A stretch of 53,789 nt of DNA. It comes from Streptomyces sp. CBMA29 (GTDB lineage Bacteria; Actinomycetota; Actinomycetes; Streptomycetales; Streptomycetaceae). The notes below the pieces were generated by a model. The model was not told the DNA's origin. It searched no databases and was given only the letters and a program-made list of their open reading frames with translations. The position numbers and the translations under genes are program-made. The stretch lies in contig NZ_MECL01000065.1 of NCBI RefSeq assembly GCF_014596445.1, positions 1 to 53,789 of the forward strand, given 5' to 3'. Below are positions 28,583 through 38,000 of the stretch, piece by piece (the first letter of the stretch is position 1; each line of letters opens with the position of its first letter).

Positions 28583-29563
28583 TCATGTGCGGAAGACCTC
28601 CCTGAGAGCCGGTGCGATGTCGTGGTGGGTGCGGATGCGGTGGAAGGTGCCGTGCCCGGCCCTGGCCAGGTCCGTGCCCAATTCGACGTCCTTCTCACCG
28701 CTCGTGTCGAGCAGCACGTCCAGCCGCGGCAGCCGGGCCGCCGCCGGGCGCGGGTCAGGACCCGCGTTGTGGACGCAGTCCGACAGCAGCAGTACCCGCG
28801 CGCCGCGCCGCGGCGCCGACGCCAGCCGGACGGCGGCGAGTTCGAGCGGGAAGGCCACATTGGTCAGGCCCCTGGCCGGGATGCGCAGCATCGCGTCCAG
28901 CAGCTCCGTCGGCCGGACCGGGTCGCCCAGTTCGAGCAGCACCGCCGCGTCCGACCAGAAGGCGACGACGGCCAGCGCCTCGGACTCCAGCTCGGCCGCG
29001 AGCGCGCCGACGGTGGCCGCCGCGGTACGTACCCGCTCGCCCTTCATCGACCCCGACAGGTCCACCGCGAGCACGACGGAGCGGGGTGTGCGGACCCGCT
29101 CGAAGACGAAGACGTCCTCGTCGTCGGGGACCGGCCGCTCCGCCAGCCGCTCCAGCGTCCGATCCAGGTCGATGTCGCTGCCGCGCTGCCGGTACGGGAG
29201 GCTGGCCAGCCGCCCCGAAGCGGCCGGCCGTCCGCCGCGCGCCCGCTTCGGCTTCGGCAGGGACAGCCGCGCGGCGATCTCGCGGGCCCGCGCCCGCACC
29301 GCGGGGTCCACCGGCTCGGTGTCGTCCGAGCCGGTGAGCAGTTCCCCCCGCTCGTCGGTGAAGTCGGCCGCCGAGCGGGTCGGCCGCGGACGCGCGGGAC
29401 CGGCGCCGCGCGAGCGGGCGCGCAGCACCGTGCCTCCCGTGCCTGCTACGGCCTCGAACACCTTCGGCTCCTCGTCGAGTGTCTTGGGGATACGGCGCAG
29501 CGGTCGCCGCGAACGGTCCGTGGACGCCGGTCCGCGCCGCCGTACGGGCGAGTCGGCCTCCAC
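28583..29563 (-). CDS. VWA-domain protein within the mycofactocin cluster
   Basis: A 326-residue cytoplasmic protein. About 150 charged N-terminal residues precede a von Willebrand A domain with an intact MIDAS metal site: DLSGS (Asp168-Ser170-Ser172), GLTNVAFPL near 228 and LLSDCVHNAG near 258. This is the layout of CoxE, NorD and CbbO-type partners of MoxR ATPases, which bind a target metallo-enzyme. It starts six bases after the AAA+ gene, so the two are a pair. Start codon is GTG with a weak ribosome binding site. The client is unknown; the setting suggests a mycofactocin-dependent enzyme. Confidence 0.88.
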   Translation of the reverse strand: MEADSPVRRRGPASTDRSRRPLRRIPKTLDEEPKVFEAVAGTGGTVLRARSRGAGPARPRPTRSAADFTDERGELLTGSDDTEPVDPAVRARAREIAARLSLPKPKRARGGRPAASGRLASLPYRQRGSDIDLDRTLERLAERPVPDDEDVFVFERVRTPRSVVLAVDLSGSMKGERVRTAAATVGALAAELESEALAVVAFWSDAAVLLELGDPVRPTELLDAMLRIPARGLTNVAFPLELAAVRLASAPRRGARVLLLSDCVHNAGPDPRPAAARLPRLDVLLDTSGEKDVELGTDLARAGHGTFHRIRTHHDIAPALREVFRT

Positions 29564-29569
29564 CGCTCT

Positions 29570-30511
29570 TCATCCGGGCTCCGCCCGCGCCGGGTCCAGC
29601 ACGAAGCGGTCCTCCCAGATCTCCCGCAGGACGCGCTCCGCAGTGGTCTCCGCCGCGTCGTCCAGCCGGATCCGGCCGGACAGCGAGACCGTCATCGCGT
29701 CGTAGAAGGTCTCCGGGTAGCGGTCGTCGTCCGGTCCGCTCAGTTCGCGCATCGTCATCAGGCCGTCGGCGACCAGGGCGCAGTCGATCGCGCCCCGCAC
29801 GCTGCTGCCCTGCCGCAGGTCCGGGTGCTCGCGGGTGGCCCGGGTCACCGCGACGGCGTCGGGCACGACCCGGTCCGCGAGCGGACCGGACAGCGTGGTG
29901 CGCAGCCTGACGATGTCCTCCTCCGCGGCGGCGTCCTGGTAGCCGACCACGATCCGGTTGAGCCGGTCGCTGACGCCCGCCGACAGCCGGGTGGTGCCGA
30001 TGTCGTCACCGGGGTTCATCGAGGCGATGACCCGGAACGACGGCTCGGCGGTGACCAGACCGACCCTGGGCACCTCGACCGCCCGGTCGGCCATCGCCGA
30101 CAGCAGGGTGTTGAGGGTGTCCTCGGGGGCGCGGTTGAACTCCTCGATGTAGAGGAACCCCCCGGTGCGCATCGCCTGGACCAGCGGCCCCGCCACGAAG
30201 TTGTCGGCGCTGTAGTCCTCCCGCAGCACCCGCGCGGGATTGTGGTGCCCGACCAGCTTGGCCGGGGTCAGATCGGCGTTGCCCTCCACGAACACCAGCG
30301 GGATGCCCCACTCCTCGGTGATCGCCTTGAGCATGGTGGTCTTGCTGGTGCCGGGCGGGCCCTCCAGGACGAGATCCCGCCCGGCGCCGACGGTCGCGAG
30401 CGCGAGTTCCAGCTCGCGCTCGCGGCCGACGATGCGCGAGGCGATCCGCTCCCCGGCCGCCGCGACGCCGGAGCCGGCCCCGGCGTCCCGTACCGTCCGC
30501 AGTGTGGTCAT
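29570..30511 (-). CDS. MoxR-family AAA+ ATPase within the mycofactocin cluster
   Basis: A 313-residue ATPase. Walker A is GPPGTSKTT (51-59), Walker B is GFLYIEEFNRAPEDTLNTLL (about 126-145) and sensor 1 is VIASMNPGDDIGTT. This matches the MoxR/CbbQ clade, whose members remodel metallo-enzymes together with a VWA protein. The ATG has GGAG nine bases upstream. It lies between the two SDR genes and the VWA gene on the operon strand. ATP-driven maturation or reactivation of a mycofactocin-dependent dehydrogenase is a reasonable but untested role. Confidence 0.9.
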   Translation of the reverse strand: MTTLRTVRDAGAGSGVAAAGERIASRIVGRERELELALATVGAGRDLVLEGPPGTSKTTMLKAITEEWGIPLVFVEGNADLTPAKLVGHHNPARVLREDYSADNFVAGPLVQAMRTGGFLYIEEFNRAPEDTLNTLLSAMADRAVEVPRVGLVTAEPSFRVIASMNPGDDIGTTRLSAGVSDRLNRIVVGYQDAAAEEDIVRLRTTLSGPLADRVVPDAVAVTRATREHPDLRQGSSVRGAIDCALVADGLMTMRELSGPDDDRYPETFYDAMTVSLSGRIRLDDAAETTAERVLREIWEDRFVLDPARAEPG

Positions 30512-30550
30512 CGTTCGCGCTCCCTACGCTTGACGTGGCTGACAGGCCCG

Positions 30551-31387
30551 TTACTTGGCCGTCTGGCCCGCGTCGATCGGCAGGGTGACGCCGGTGACGT
30601 ACCGCGCCTCGTCCGAGGCCAGCCACAGCACCGCGTTGGAGATGTCCACCGGCTCCACCCACGGGATCGGCAGCGCGTTCATCGAACCGAAGCGCGGGCC
30701 GAGATTCTCCTTGGTCCGCTCGGCCACCGGCAGGTCGGACGCGAACAGCTCGTACGTCGCCGAATTCTGGATCATCGGGGTGTCGACCGACGTGGGGTGC
30801 ACGCTGTTGACCCGGATGCTGTCCGGGGCCAACTCCAGCGCCAGCGTGCGCATCAGGCCGACGACGCCGTGCTTGGCGGCGACGTAGTGCCCGATGTTCT
30901 CCATCGCCATCAGTCCGGCGGTCGAGCTGGTCAGCACGATCGAACCGCCGTCGCCGCCCGCCTTGATGTGCGGGATCGCCGCCTTCACGGTGTGCCACAC
31001 CCCGGTGAGATTGACGTCGATCATGTCCTGGAACACCCGCTCGTCCAGCTCCGACATGGTGCCGAAGCTGAAGATGCCCGCGTTCGCCGAGACGATGTCC
31101 AGCCGTCCGAGTTGCGCGACCCCGGCGTCCACGGCGGTCTTCAGCGCCTCGAAGTCACGGACGTCCGCCCGCGTGGCGACGATCCGCCGGTCCAGCTTCT
31201 CGACCTCGCGTACGGTCTCCGCGAGGTCGTCCGGCGTCGCCATCGGGTACGGCACCGAGTCGATCTGTGACACGACGTCGACGCCGATGATGTCCGCGCC
31301 CTCCTGCGCCAGACGTATCGCGTGGCTGCGGCCCTGACCACGGGCCGCCCCGGTGACGAGTGCGACCTTTCCCTCTACACGCCCCAT
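30551..31387 (-). CDS. Mycofactocin-coupled SDR family oxidoreductase (copy 1)
   Basis: A 278-residue classical short-chain dehydrogenase. The nucleotide loop is [12 protein letters not shown] (about 13-24), NAG is in VSANAGI, and the catalytic Tyr/Lys pair is HYVAAKHG. After the second strand there is the extra segment running from VSQIDS to EKLDRR, characteristic of mycofactocin-associated SDRs. Such proteins keep NAD tightly bound and pass electrons to mycofactocin instead of free NAD. Paralogous to the next gene upstream. RBS GAGGTG eight bases before the ATG. Confidence 0.9.
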   Translation of the reverse strand: MGRVEGKVALVTGAARGQGRSHAIRLAQEGADIIGVDVVSQIDSVPYPMATPDDLAETVREVEKLDRRIVATRADVRDFEALKTAVDAGVAQLGRLDIVSANAGIFSFGTMSELDERVFQDMIDVNLTGVWHTVKAAIPHIKAGGDGGSIVLTSSTAGLMAMENIGHYVAAKHGVVGLMRTLALELAPDSIRVNSVHPTSVDTPMIQNSATYELFASDLPVAERTKENLGPRFGSMNALPIPWVEPVDISNAVLWLASDEARYVTGVTLPIDAGQTAK

Positions 31388-31423
31388 CGCGTGTTCACCT
31401 CTTTCTTTCTCACTGATCTCTCG

Positions 31424-32257
31424 CTACTTCAGGAAGTTGCCGCCGTCGACCGGCAGCGTGACCCCGGTGACGTACCGGCCCTCGTCCGAGGCCAGCCACA
31501 GCAGGGCGTTGGAGATGTCCACCGGCTCCACCCACGGGATGGGCAGCGCGATGACCGACCGCGAGACCTCGGCGAAGTCCTCCGCGGTCGGGTGCTCCAG
31601 GTCGGGGCGGAACAGCTTGTAGGTCATCTCGTTCTGGATCATGGCCGTGTCGACCTGGGTCGGATGGATGCTGTTGACCCGGATGCCGTCCGGGGCCAAC
31701 TCCAGCGCCAGCGTGCGCATCAGGCCGACGACGCCGTGCTTGGCGGCCACGTAGTGACCCGCGTGCGGATACGCGCGCAGGCCCGCCTCCGAGCTGGTCA
31801 GGATGATCGAGCCGCCGCGCCCGCCCGCCTTGATGTGCGCGATCGCCGCCTTCGCGGTCTTCCACACGCCCGTCAGATTGATGTCGATGACATCGCGCCA
31901 GCGCTGGGAGTCCAGTACGTCGAGGGTGTCGGGTATGACGCCGATCCCGGCGTTCGCCGCGACGATGTCGAGCCGTCCGAGCTGCGCCACACCGTCGTCC
32001 ACGGCGGCCTTCAGCGCCCCGAAGTCACGGACGTCCGCCTTCGTGGCCACGATCCGCCGGTCCAGCTTCTCCACCTGCCGTACGGTCTCGGCCAGGTCCT
32101 CGTCGGTGGCGCCCGGGTAACCGGCGCTCGGCACGTCCTCGCAGATGTCCACCGCGATGATGTCCGCGCCCTCCTGCGCCAGCCGCACCGCGTGGCTGCG
32201 GCCCTGACCGCGCGCGGCCCCGGTGATGAATGCGACCTTTCCTTCTACACGCCCCAT
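31424..32257 (-). CDS. Mycofactocin-coupled SDR family oxidoreductase (copy 2)
   Basis: A 277-residue short-chain dehydrogenase with the same layout as its neighbour: [39 protein letters not shown]. It differs in the substrate side: the insert region is CEDVPSAGYPGATDED and the loop before the C-terminus is KLFRPDLEHPTAEDFAEVSR, so a different alcohol is likely. The ATG at 32257 is preferred (AAAGG eight bases before); a GTG at 32266 overlaps the ribosome binding site. A GAGTGAT-N6-GAGTGAT direct repeat lies 21-40 bases upstream. Confidence 0.9.
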   Translation of the reverse strand: MGRVEGKVAFITGAARGQGRSHAVRLAQEGADIIAVDICEDVPSAGYPGATDEDLAETVRQVEKLDRRIVATKADVRDFGALKAAVDDGVAQLGRLDIVAANAGIGVIPDTLDVLDSQRWRDVIDINLTGVWKTAKAAIAHIKAGGRGGSIILTSSEAGLRAYPHAGHYVAAKHGVVGLMRTLALELAPDGIRVNSIHPTQVDTAMIQNEMTYKLFRPDLEHPTAEDFAEVSRSVIALPIPWVEPVDISNALLWLASDEGRYVTGVTLPVDGGNFLK

Positions 32258-32277
32258 TGCGTGCACCTTTCGTTACG

Positions 32278-32297
32278 GAGTGATTACTGTGAGTGAT
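32278..32297. repeat. GAGTGAT direct repeat upstream of the SDR pair
   Basis: GAGTGAT occurs at 32278-32284 and again at 32291-32297, 13 bases apart, in the 138-base gap between mftC and the first SDR. The unit spacing is just over one helical turn. It could be a binding site giving the SDR genes separate control; no regulator can be named. Confidence 0.3.
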
Positions 32298-32395
32298 GTC
32301 CCCGAGGTGTGCGGAACCGATGTCGTGGCCGGGCTCCGCGGCCGGGCTCCGTGACCGGAACCGGCGGCCGGGCCGGTGGGGCGGTCCCGGAGTGC

Positions 32396-33646
32396 TCAGG
32401 CCGGACGGAAACCGGCGAGCGGATCCTCCGCGCAGTCGCTGACGGGCGGCCGGTCCAGATCCTCGCGACGGGTGAGGGTCAGCGGGACCGGTCCCCGGCG
32501 CGGTGCGGGGGAAGTACGGTGTGAGTGGTCGACGGACGACTTCGGGACGGGTGTGTGCTGCGTACGGTTCGCGAGCAGTTCCTCGCCGTAGCCCTGCACG
32601 CACTCCGGGTCCGGCCCGTCCAGCGGCAGGCCGGTGAAGAACTTGGCCGCCATGCACCCGCCCTTGCACGTGTCGAAGAACTGGCAGGAGGCGCAGGCGC
32701 CCCCCGACTGGGGCTCGCGCAGGCCGCGGAACAGCTCGGACTCGCGCCATACGCCGGTGAAGCCGCCGGGCTGCCGGATGTTCCCTGCCAGGAATTCCTC
32801 GTGGATCGCGAACGGGCAGGCGTAGACGTCCCCGACCGGGTCGATCAGGCACACCACGCGTCCGGCGCCGCACAGATTCAGGCCGGGCAGCGCCTGCCCG
32901 TAGGCGGACAGGTGGAAGAAGGAGTCACCGGTCAGCACGCTGTCGCCGTGCGCCACCAGCCAGTCGTACAGCTCGCGCTGCTGGTCACGCCTCGGGTGCA
33001 GCTCGTCCCAGACGTCGGCGCCGCGCCCGGACGGGCGCAGCCGGGTCAGCCGGAGCTGGGCCCCGTACCGGTCGGCGATGGCCTTGAACTCGTCCATCTG
33101 GGGGATGTTGTGCCGGGTGCACACCACGGACAGCTTGAAGTTCTTCATCCCGGCGGCGGACAGATTCGCCATGGCGCGCAGCGCGGTGTCGTACGAACCG
33201 GGGCCGCGGACGGCGTCGTTGACCTCGGCGGTCGCGCCGTCGAGGGAGATCTGCACGTCGACGTAGGAGTTCTCGGCCAGCCGGGCCGCGACCTCAGGGG
33301 TGATCCGGACGCCGTTGGTGGAGAACTTCACGCCCACGTGGTGGGCGGTGGCGTAGTCGACCAACTCCCAGAAGTCGGGGCGGACCGTGGGCTCGCCGCC
33401 GCCGATGTTGACGTAGAAGACCTGCATGCGTTCCAGCTCGTCGATCACCGCCTTGGCCTCGGCCGTGGTGAGTTCGCGCGGATCGCGGCGGCCGGAGGTG
33501 GACAGGCAGTGCGTGCAGGACAGATTGCAGGCGTAGGTCAGTTCCCAGGTCAGACAGATGGGCGCGTCGAGTCCGTACTCGAACAGGTCCACCAGCCGTT
33601 CGGCGCCGGGAGCGTGGGCGGGGGCATCCGTGGTCGTCGTGGTCAT
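32396..33646 (-). CDS. mftC: Mycofactocin radical SAM maturase MftC
   Basis: A 416-residue radical SAM/SPASM enzyme. It removes the C-terminal Tyr carboxyl from MftA and then forms a C-C bond between Val and the decarboxylated Tyr. The SAM-cluster motif is CNLSCTHC (Cys40, 44, 47), with GGGEPTVRPDF after it. The SPASM domain Cys residues are seen in LCGAGRVVCLID, DVYACPF and CASCQFFDTCKGGC. About 60 residues follow, ending SDCAEDPLAGF. Its start overlaps the mftB stop (ATGA). Confidence 0.96.
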   Translation of the reverse strand: MTTTTTDAPAHAPGAERLVDLFEYGLDAPICLTWELTYACNLSCTHCLSTSGRRDPRELTTAEAKAVIDELERMQVFYVNIGGGEPTVRPDFWELVDYATAHHVGVKFSTNGVRITPEVAARLAENSYVDVQISLDGATAEVNDAVRGPGSYDTALRAMANLSAAGMKNFKLSVVCTRHNIPQMDEFKAIADRYGAQLRLTRLRPSGRGADVWDELHPRRDQQRELYDWLVAHGDSVLTGDSFFHLSAYGQALPGLNLCGAGRVVCLIDPVGDVYACPFAIHEEFLAGNIRQPGGFTGVWRESELFRGLREPQSGGACASCQFFDTCKGGCMAAKFFTGLPLDGPDPECVQGYGEELLANRTQHTPVPKSSVDHSHRTSPAPRRGPVPLTLTRREDLDRPPVSDCAEDPLAGFRPA

Positions 33647-33978
33647 GGGGTCCTTTCCGCCGCGATCGGCGGCCTTTCCACCACCATCGACGACCTGGCG
33701 AGGGTCGCGAGGGCGCGGCCGTACCGCGGCACGTCGGCTTCGGTGACCCCGGCCGCCGAGCAGGCGGCCCGTGCCGTGGGGGAGTCCTTGAGGGACTGGA
33801 CGACCGACAGCAGTCGCCGGTCCTTGAGGAACGAGAGTTTGCGCGTTCCGAAGTGGTACAGCAGGGCGCCGAACGGTTCCGGCCGGACCGAGACCTGCGG
33901 GTGCAGGTCCCAGGGGCGGTCGAGATCCATGACGGGCGCCGGGTCCGGGGCGTTCACCGGACCGTCCGTGCCGCTCAT
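33643..33978 (-). CDS. mftB: Mycofactocin precursor chaperone MftB
   Basis: A 111-residue RiPP recognition protein of the PqqD-like fold. It binds the MftA leader and presents it to MftC. WDLHPQVSVRPEPFGALLYH and LSFLKDRRLLSVVQSL are characteristic. The frame is open much further upstream through mftA; I took the ATG at 33978, eleven bases after the mftA stop, as in other mft operons. It overlaps mftC by four bases, so the two partners are made together. Confidence 0.93.
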   Translation of the reverse strand: MSGTDGPVNAPDPAPVMDLDRPWDLHPQVSVRPEPFGALLYHFGTRKLSFLKDRRLLSVVQSLKDSPTARAACSAAGVTEADVPRYGRALATLARSSMVVERPPIAAERTP

Positions 33979-33989
33979 CGCGGGGCGGC

Positions 33990-34121
33990 TCAGTAGACGC
34001 CGCACATGCCGTCGATCGAGACCTCTTCGACCAGGTCGTCGGCCTCGATCACGGAATCCGCGGTGACATCCTCGTCGGCGGCACGCGGCTCGCCGGGCTC
34101 CTTGAGCTGAAGCTCTTCCAT
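33990..34121 (-). CDS. mftA: Mycofactocin precursor peptide MftA
   Basis: A 43-residue ribosomal precursor. The acidic leader (EADDLVEEVS) ends in the core IDGMCGVY, the signature of MftA; the last Val-Tyr becomes the cofactor. The start is ATG 34121 with GAGGAG seven bases upstream, which rules out the longer frame to 34184. It heads the minus-strand operon and diverges from mftR across a palindromic operator. Confidence 0.97.
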   Translation of the reverse strand: MEELQLKEPGEPRAADEDVTADSVIEADDLVEEVSIDGMCGVY

Positions 34122-34199
34122 ACCATGGCTCCTCAGTCGGGCGATGGTCGCAGGCGGGGTTGTCGTCGTCCGCCGTGCCTTCAATAATGTTCAGACTAA

Positions 34200-34214
34200 T
34201 GGCACCCGGTGCCA
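34200..34214. promoter_or_regulatory. Putative MftR operator
   Basis: TGGCACC-C-GGTGCCA is a perfect 15-bp palindrome between mftA and mftR, 20 bases before the mftR start. A possible mftR promoter (TTGTCG 34160-34165, AATAAT 34183-34188, 17-base spacer) would start transcription just before it. MftR binding is expected from the family; this exact site is inferred. Confidence 0.6.
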
Positions 34215-34233
34215 AATGGAAGAAGGAAAATCC

Positions 34234-34860
34234 GTGAGGTCCCCAGCCGACGCCCCGAAACCGCCGTCGACCAGCGCCCGCATGGGGCGGCAGCCCTCCA
34301 CGACGGTGGACGAGCTGAGCCATGTGGCGCTGGAGCTGTTCGCCGAGCGCGGCTTCGCCGAGACGACGGTGGACGACATCGCCGCCGCCTGCGGCATCGG
34401 CCGCCGGACGTTCTTCCGCTACTTCCCGTCCAAGAACGACGTGCCCTGGGGGGACTTCGACGCCCTGGTGGAACGGATGCGCCGCTACCTCCAGCGCACC
34501 CCGCCGGACATGGCGCTGGCCGACGCGCTGCGCGGCGCCATCGTGGAGTTCAACCGCTTCCCGGCCAGCGTCGTCCAGGACCACCGGCTGCGGATGTCCC
34601 TGCTGCTCAACGTGCCGACGCTGGTCGCGCACTCCACGCTGCGGTACGCCACCTGGCGGCAGGCCATCGCCGAGTACGCCGCACGCAGGCTCGGGGTGGA
34701 CGAGGACGACATGCGGCCGCAGGTGATCGCCTGGGCGGCGCTGGCCGCCTCGCTGTCGGCCTACGAGCAGTGGCTCAAGGACGAGGACGCGGATCTGCCG
34801 GCCCTGCTGGGCTCGGCCTTCGACATCCTCGGCGAGACCTTCTCCGGCGAAGGGCGCTGA
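34234..34860 (+). CDS. mftR: Mycofactocin system TetR regulator MftR
   Basis: A 208-residue TetR-family repressor that controls mycofactocin operons. The DNA-binding helices read TVDDIAAACGIGRRTFFRYF (about residues 47-66), followed by SKNDVPWGDFDALVERM. The GTG at 34234 is chosen: GAAGGA lies six bases before it, inside a frame that extends upstream through ATG 34216. In mycobacteria the effector is a long-chain acyl-CoA; that is known from the family and not visible here. Confidence 0.92.
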   Translation: MRSPADAPKPPSTSARMGRQPSTTVDELSHVALELFAERGFAETTVDDIAAACGIGRRTFFRYFPSKNDVPWGDFDALVERMRRYLQRTPPDMALADALRGAIVEFNRFPASVVQDHRLRMSLLLNVPTLVAHSTLRYATWRQAIAEYAARRLGVDEDDMRPQVIAWAALAASLSAYEQWLKDEDADLPALLGSAFDILGETFSGEGR

Positions 34861-35027
34861 GCCGGGCGTCGTTCAAGGGCGTTGTGTCGGCTCAGGTGAA
34901 GGGCGTGGAGCATGCCCACGGCCAACTGCGGCGAGCCTGGGTGCCGTTGGCGTGAAAGCACCGTCTGCCGCACGCGCCATTGACCGCGGGGACGCCAGTC
35001 AATAACGTCGCCGACGGTGCAATGGAA

Positions 35028-35039
35028 TGAATCGTTTCA
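35028..35039 (+). promoter_or_regulatory. Putative LacI-family operator before the GH78 gene
   Basis: TGAATCGTTTCA is a near-perfect dyad around a central CG, the standard form of LacI-family operators in actinobacterial glycosidase genes. It lies 42 bases upstream of the start. No LacI gene is adjacent, so control would be in trans. Confidence 0.45.
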
Positions 35040-35081
35040 CTGCACATGGTCCCCCCACTGGACCTCCTTCAGGAGCCCGCC

Positions 35082-38000
35082 ATGAGCACCGAACGGCACA
35101 CCCGTACGCGCCGCCGCCGCACCGCGGCGGCCCTCGGCTGCGTACTCGCCCTCATCGGCTGGGCGTCCGCCCGGCCCGCCGCCGCCGCGCCCGTCACGCC
35201 CGCGGCGGCGACCGCCGCCACGCCGTGGCCCGCGGCCCCCGACTGGCAGAGCTACGTGCGGACACCGTCGAGCGCGACGGTGTGCCCGACCGCTGTGGTG
35301 AGCACGTCAGGCACCGTCTCCGGCGCGCAGAATCTCCTCTGCGGCGCGTCGGGCACCGCCACCTTGACCCTGGCCGCGGGCGGCGCCACCCCCACGATCG
35401 TGCTCGACTACGGCAGGATCACCGGCGGTGTGCCGTACTTCGACGTCACCGCGCAGTCCGGCTCGCCGACCCTCCAGGCGGGCTACAGCCAGTCCCGGCA
35501 GTACCTCACCGCGACCGGGGACACCGCCGTCCCGTGGGCCGAGGGCGACCCCGCCCGCCACGACGCGTACACCGTGACCGCCCCCGGCACGATCACCAAC
35601 AAGTACGAGCAGGGCGGCCAGCGTTACGAACAGATCACCCTCACCTCGCCCGGCACGCTCACCCTCGGCGGCGCGGGACTGCGCTACATCGCCGACCGCA
35701 CCGGAGCCGACGGCTACCAGGGCTACTTCGTCTCCAGCTCCGACGAGCTGAACAAGATCTGGTACGACGGCGCGTACACCGCGCAGCTCGACTCCGTACC
35801 GGCCGGCTCACTGCCCGGGAACTGGCGGGTCAGCGGCGGCGTCCTCGACGACTTCGGCGGCAACGCGGGGCTGCTCAAACAGGGCGCGTCCTGGAGCGAC
35901 TACACGACCACGTTCGAGACCAGGATCGTCTCCAACCAGGCCGGCTGGCTCGTCCGCGGTCAAGACGCCGACAACGGCTACGCGTTCATCCTCAACGCCT
36001 CGAACGACACCGCGGGCACCCCGAACGTGCTCCAGGAATTCGACCTGCACGACGGGACGTACACCAGCGTCGGCACCACACCGCTGCCCGACAGTCTGCC
36101 GCCGGGTACCTGGCACACCGTCACCACGACGGCCTCGGGCACCACGGTGACGGTCTCCGTCGACCAGAAGAAGATCGCCACGGTCAACTCCGCGGCCTTC
36201 CCGGCGGGGACCCGCGCCTACCCGACCGGGACCGTGGGATTCCGCGAATTCAACGGCGAGGAAGCCGAGTTCCGCAATCTCAGCGTGGTCAGCAGCGCCG
36301 GTGCCACCCTCTACAGCAACCCGCTCAGCAGCCCCTCGGCGCTGGCGGACTTCACCGTTCCCGGCACCAACGCGCTGCCGTCCATCCTCGACGGCGCCAC
36401 CCGCGACCGCGCCGTCTGGGGCGGCGACCTCAACATCGAGGGCCCCACGACGTACTACTCCGTCGGCAACACCTCTTACCTCAAGGGCTCGTTGCAGCTC
36501 CTCGGCAGCTACCAGCTCTCCAGCGGCTTCGTCGCCGGGGCCGAACCCCCGCAGACCCCGCTGCACACCGGCGCCCCGATCCAGGGCACCACCGGCAGCT
36601 ACTCGGCCTCGTACTCCATCTACTGGGTGCTCGGCCTCGGTTCGTACTACCTCTACTCCGGCGACACCGCCTTCGTGCAGCAGGAGTGGCCGATCGTCAA
36701 AAGCCAACTCGCCTGGAACGCGACGCAGTTGGACGGCAACGGACTGCTCACCACCACCGGTGACGACGGCGCCGACTGGGACTTCTACGACGGCGACAAG
36801 ACCGGCGAGGTCACCGCGTACAACCTGCTCTACTACAAGGCGCTGCTCGACGGCGCCCAACTCGCCACCGGGGCGGGCCAGAGCGCGCAGGCCGCCGCGT
36901 ACACCCAGCAGGCGGCGGCGCTGAAGTCGGCCATCAACGCCCACCTGTTCAACAGCTCCACCGGGCTCTACCTCACCAGCAGCGCCCAGACCGGCAGCGT
37001 CGCGCAGGACGCCAACGCGCTCGCCGTCCTCTACGGTGTGGCGCCCGCCGACCGGCAGGCCGCCATCCTGGCGTCGCTCAAGTCCAGGCTGTGGACCAGC
37101 CCCTACGGCCCGGTGCCGTTCTCCGCGGACTCCGGCAACAGGGCACTGGTCAGCCCCTTCGTCAGCGGATACGAACTCCAGGCGCGGCTGGCGAACAACG
37201 ACACGGCGGGCGCTCAGCAACTGCTCAGCGACGTCTGGGGCCATATGATCACCGCCGGCGGATTCGCGGGCGCCACCATGTGGGAGAACGTCTCCGCCGC
37301 CGACGGCTCACCCGGCCTCGGCTCCAACACCAGCCTGGCGCACGGCTGGTCCACCGCGCCGACCGGCGCCCTGTCCGGCTACGTCCTCGGCGTCCAGCCG
37401 ACGTCCCCCGGATACGGGACCTGGTCCGTGCAGCCGCACCCCGGCGACCTCGCCTGGGCCGAGGGGCGGGCGCCGACCCCGCACGGCGCCGTCCAGGTGT
37501 CGTGGGCCGGACAGGGCGGCGTCAACGCGTTCGCCATGAGCGTGACCGCGCCCTCCGGCACCAGCGGCACGATCGCCGTCCCGACGTACGGCAACGCCAA
37601 CCCCGTCGTGGCGGTCAACGGCCAAGTCGTCTGGAACAACGGCGCGTTCAGCGGTGCCACCGGAATCGGAGGCGCCCGCCAGGACGGCGGATACGTCTAC
37701 CTCACCGGCGTCCAGCCCGGCACCTATCTGGTCGCCGCGAATCCGGGCGGTGTCGCCCCGCCGACCGGCTACACGCTGTGCGCCCAGCAGAACGGCACAT
37801 GCTCCTTCACCGACACCCGCACGGTGGCCTACGGCGCGAACGGCATCTACAGCTACCGCACGGTCACCGGCGGCACCGCCTGCGACGACACCGCGCTGAC
37901 CGACGCCGACTTCGGTTTCGTCAAGTCCTGTTACACGGGACCGGTCACCACCGGCCCCAGCGGCTCCACCTTCTGCGCACCGGAGGACGGCCTGTGCGCC

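Noticed and set aside
32525..34066. 513-codon open frame on the plus strand over mftC and mftB
   Set aside because: Antisense to clearly recognisable MftC; low-complexity product.
23345..34860. A nicotinoprotein (NDMA-type) alcohol dehydrogenase gene within the mycofactocin locus
   Set aside because: Expected by analogy with Rhodococcus and mycobacteria, but no zinc alcohol dehydrogenase is coded in the window; the only dehydrogenases are the two SDRs and MftG.
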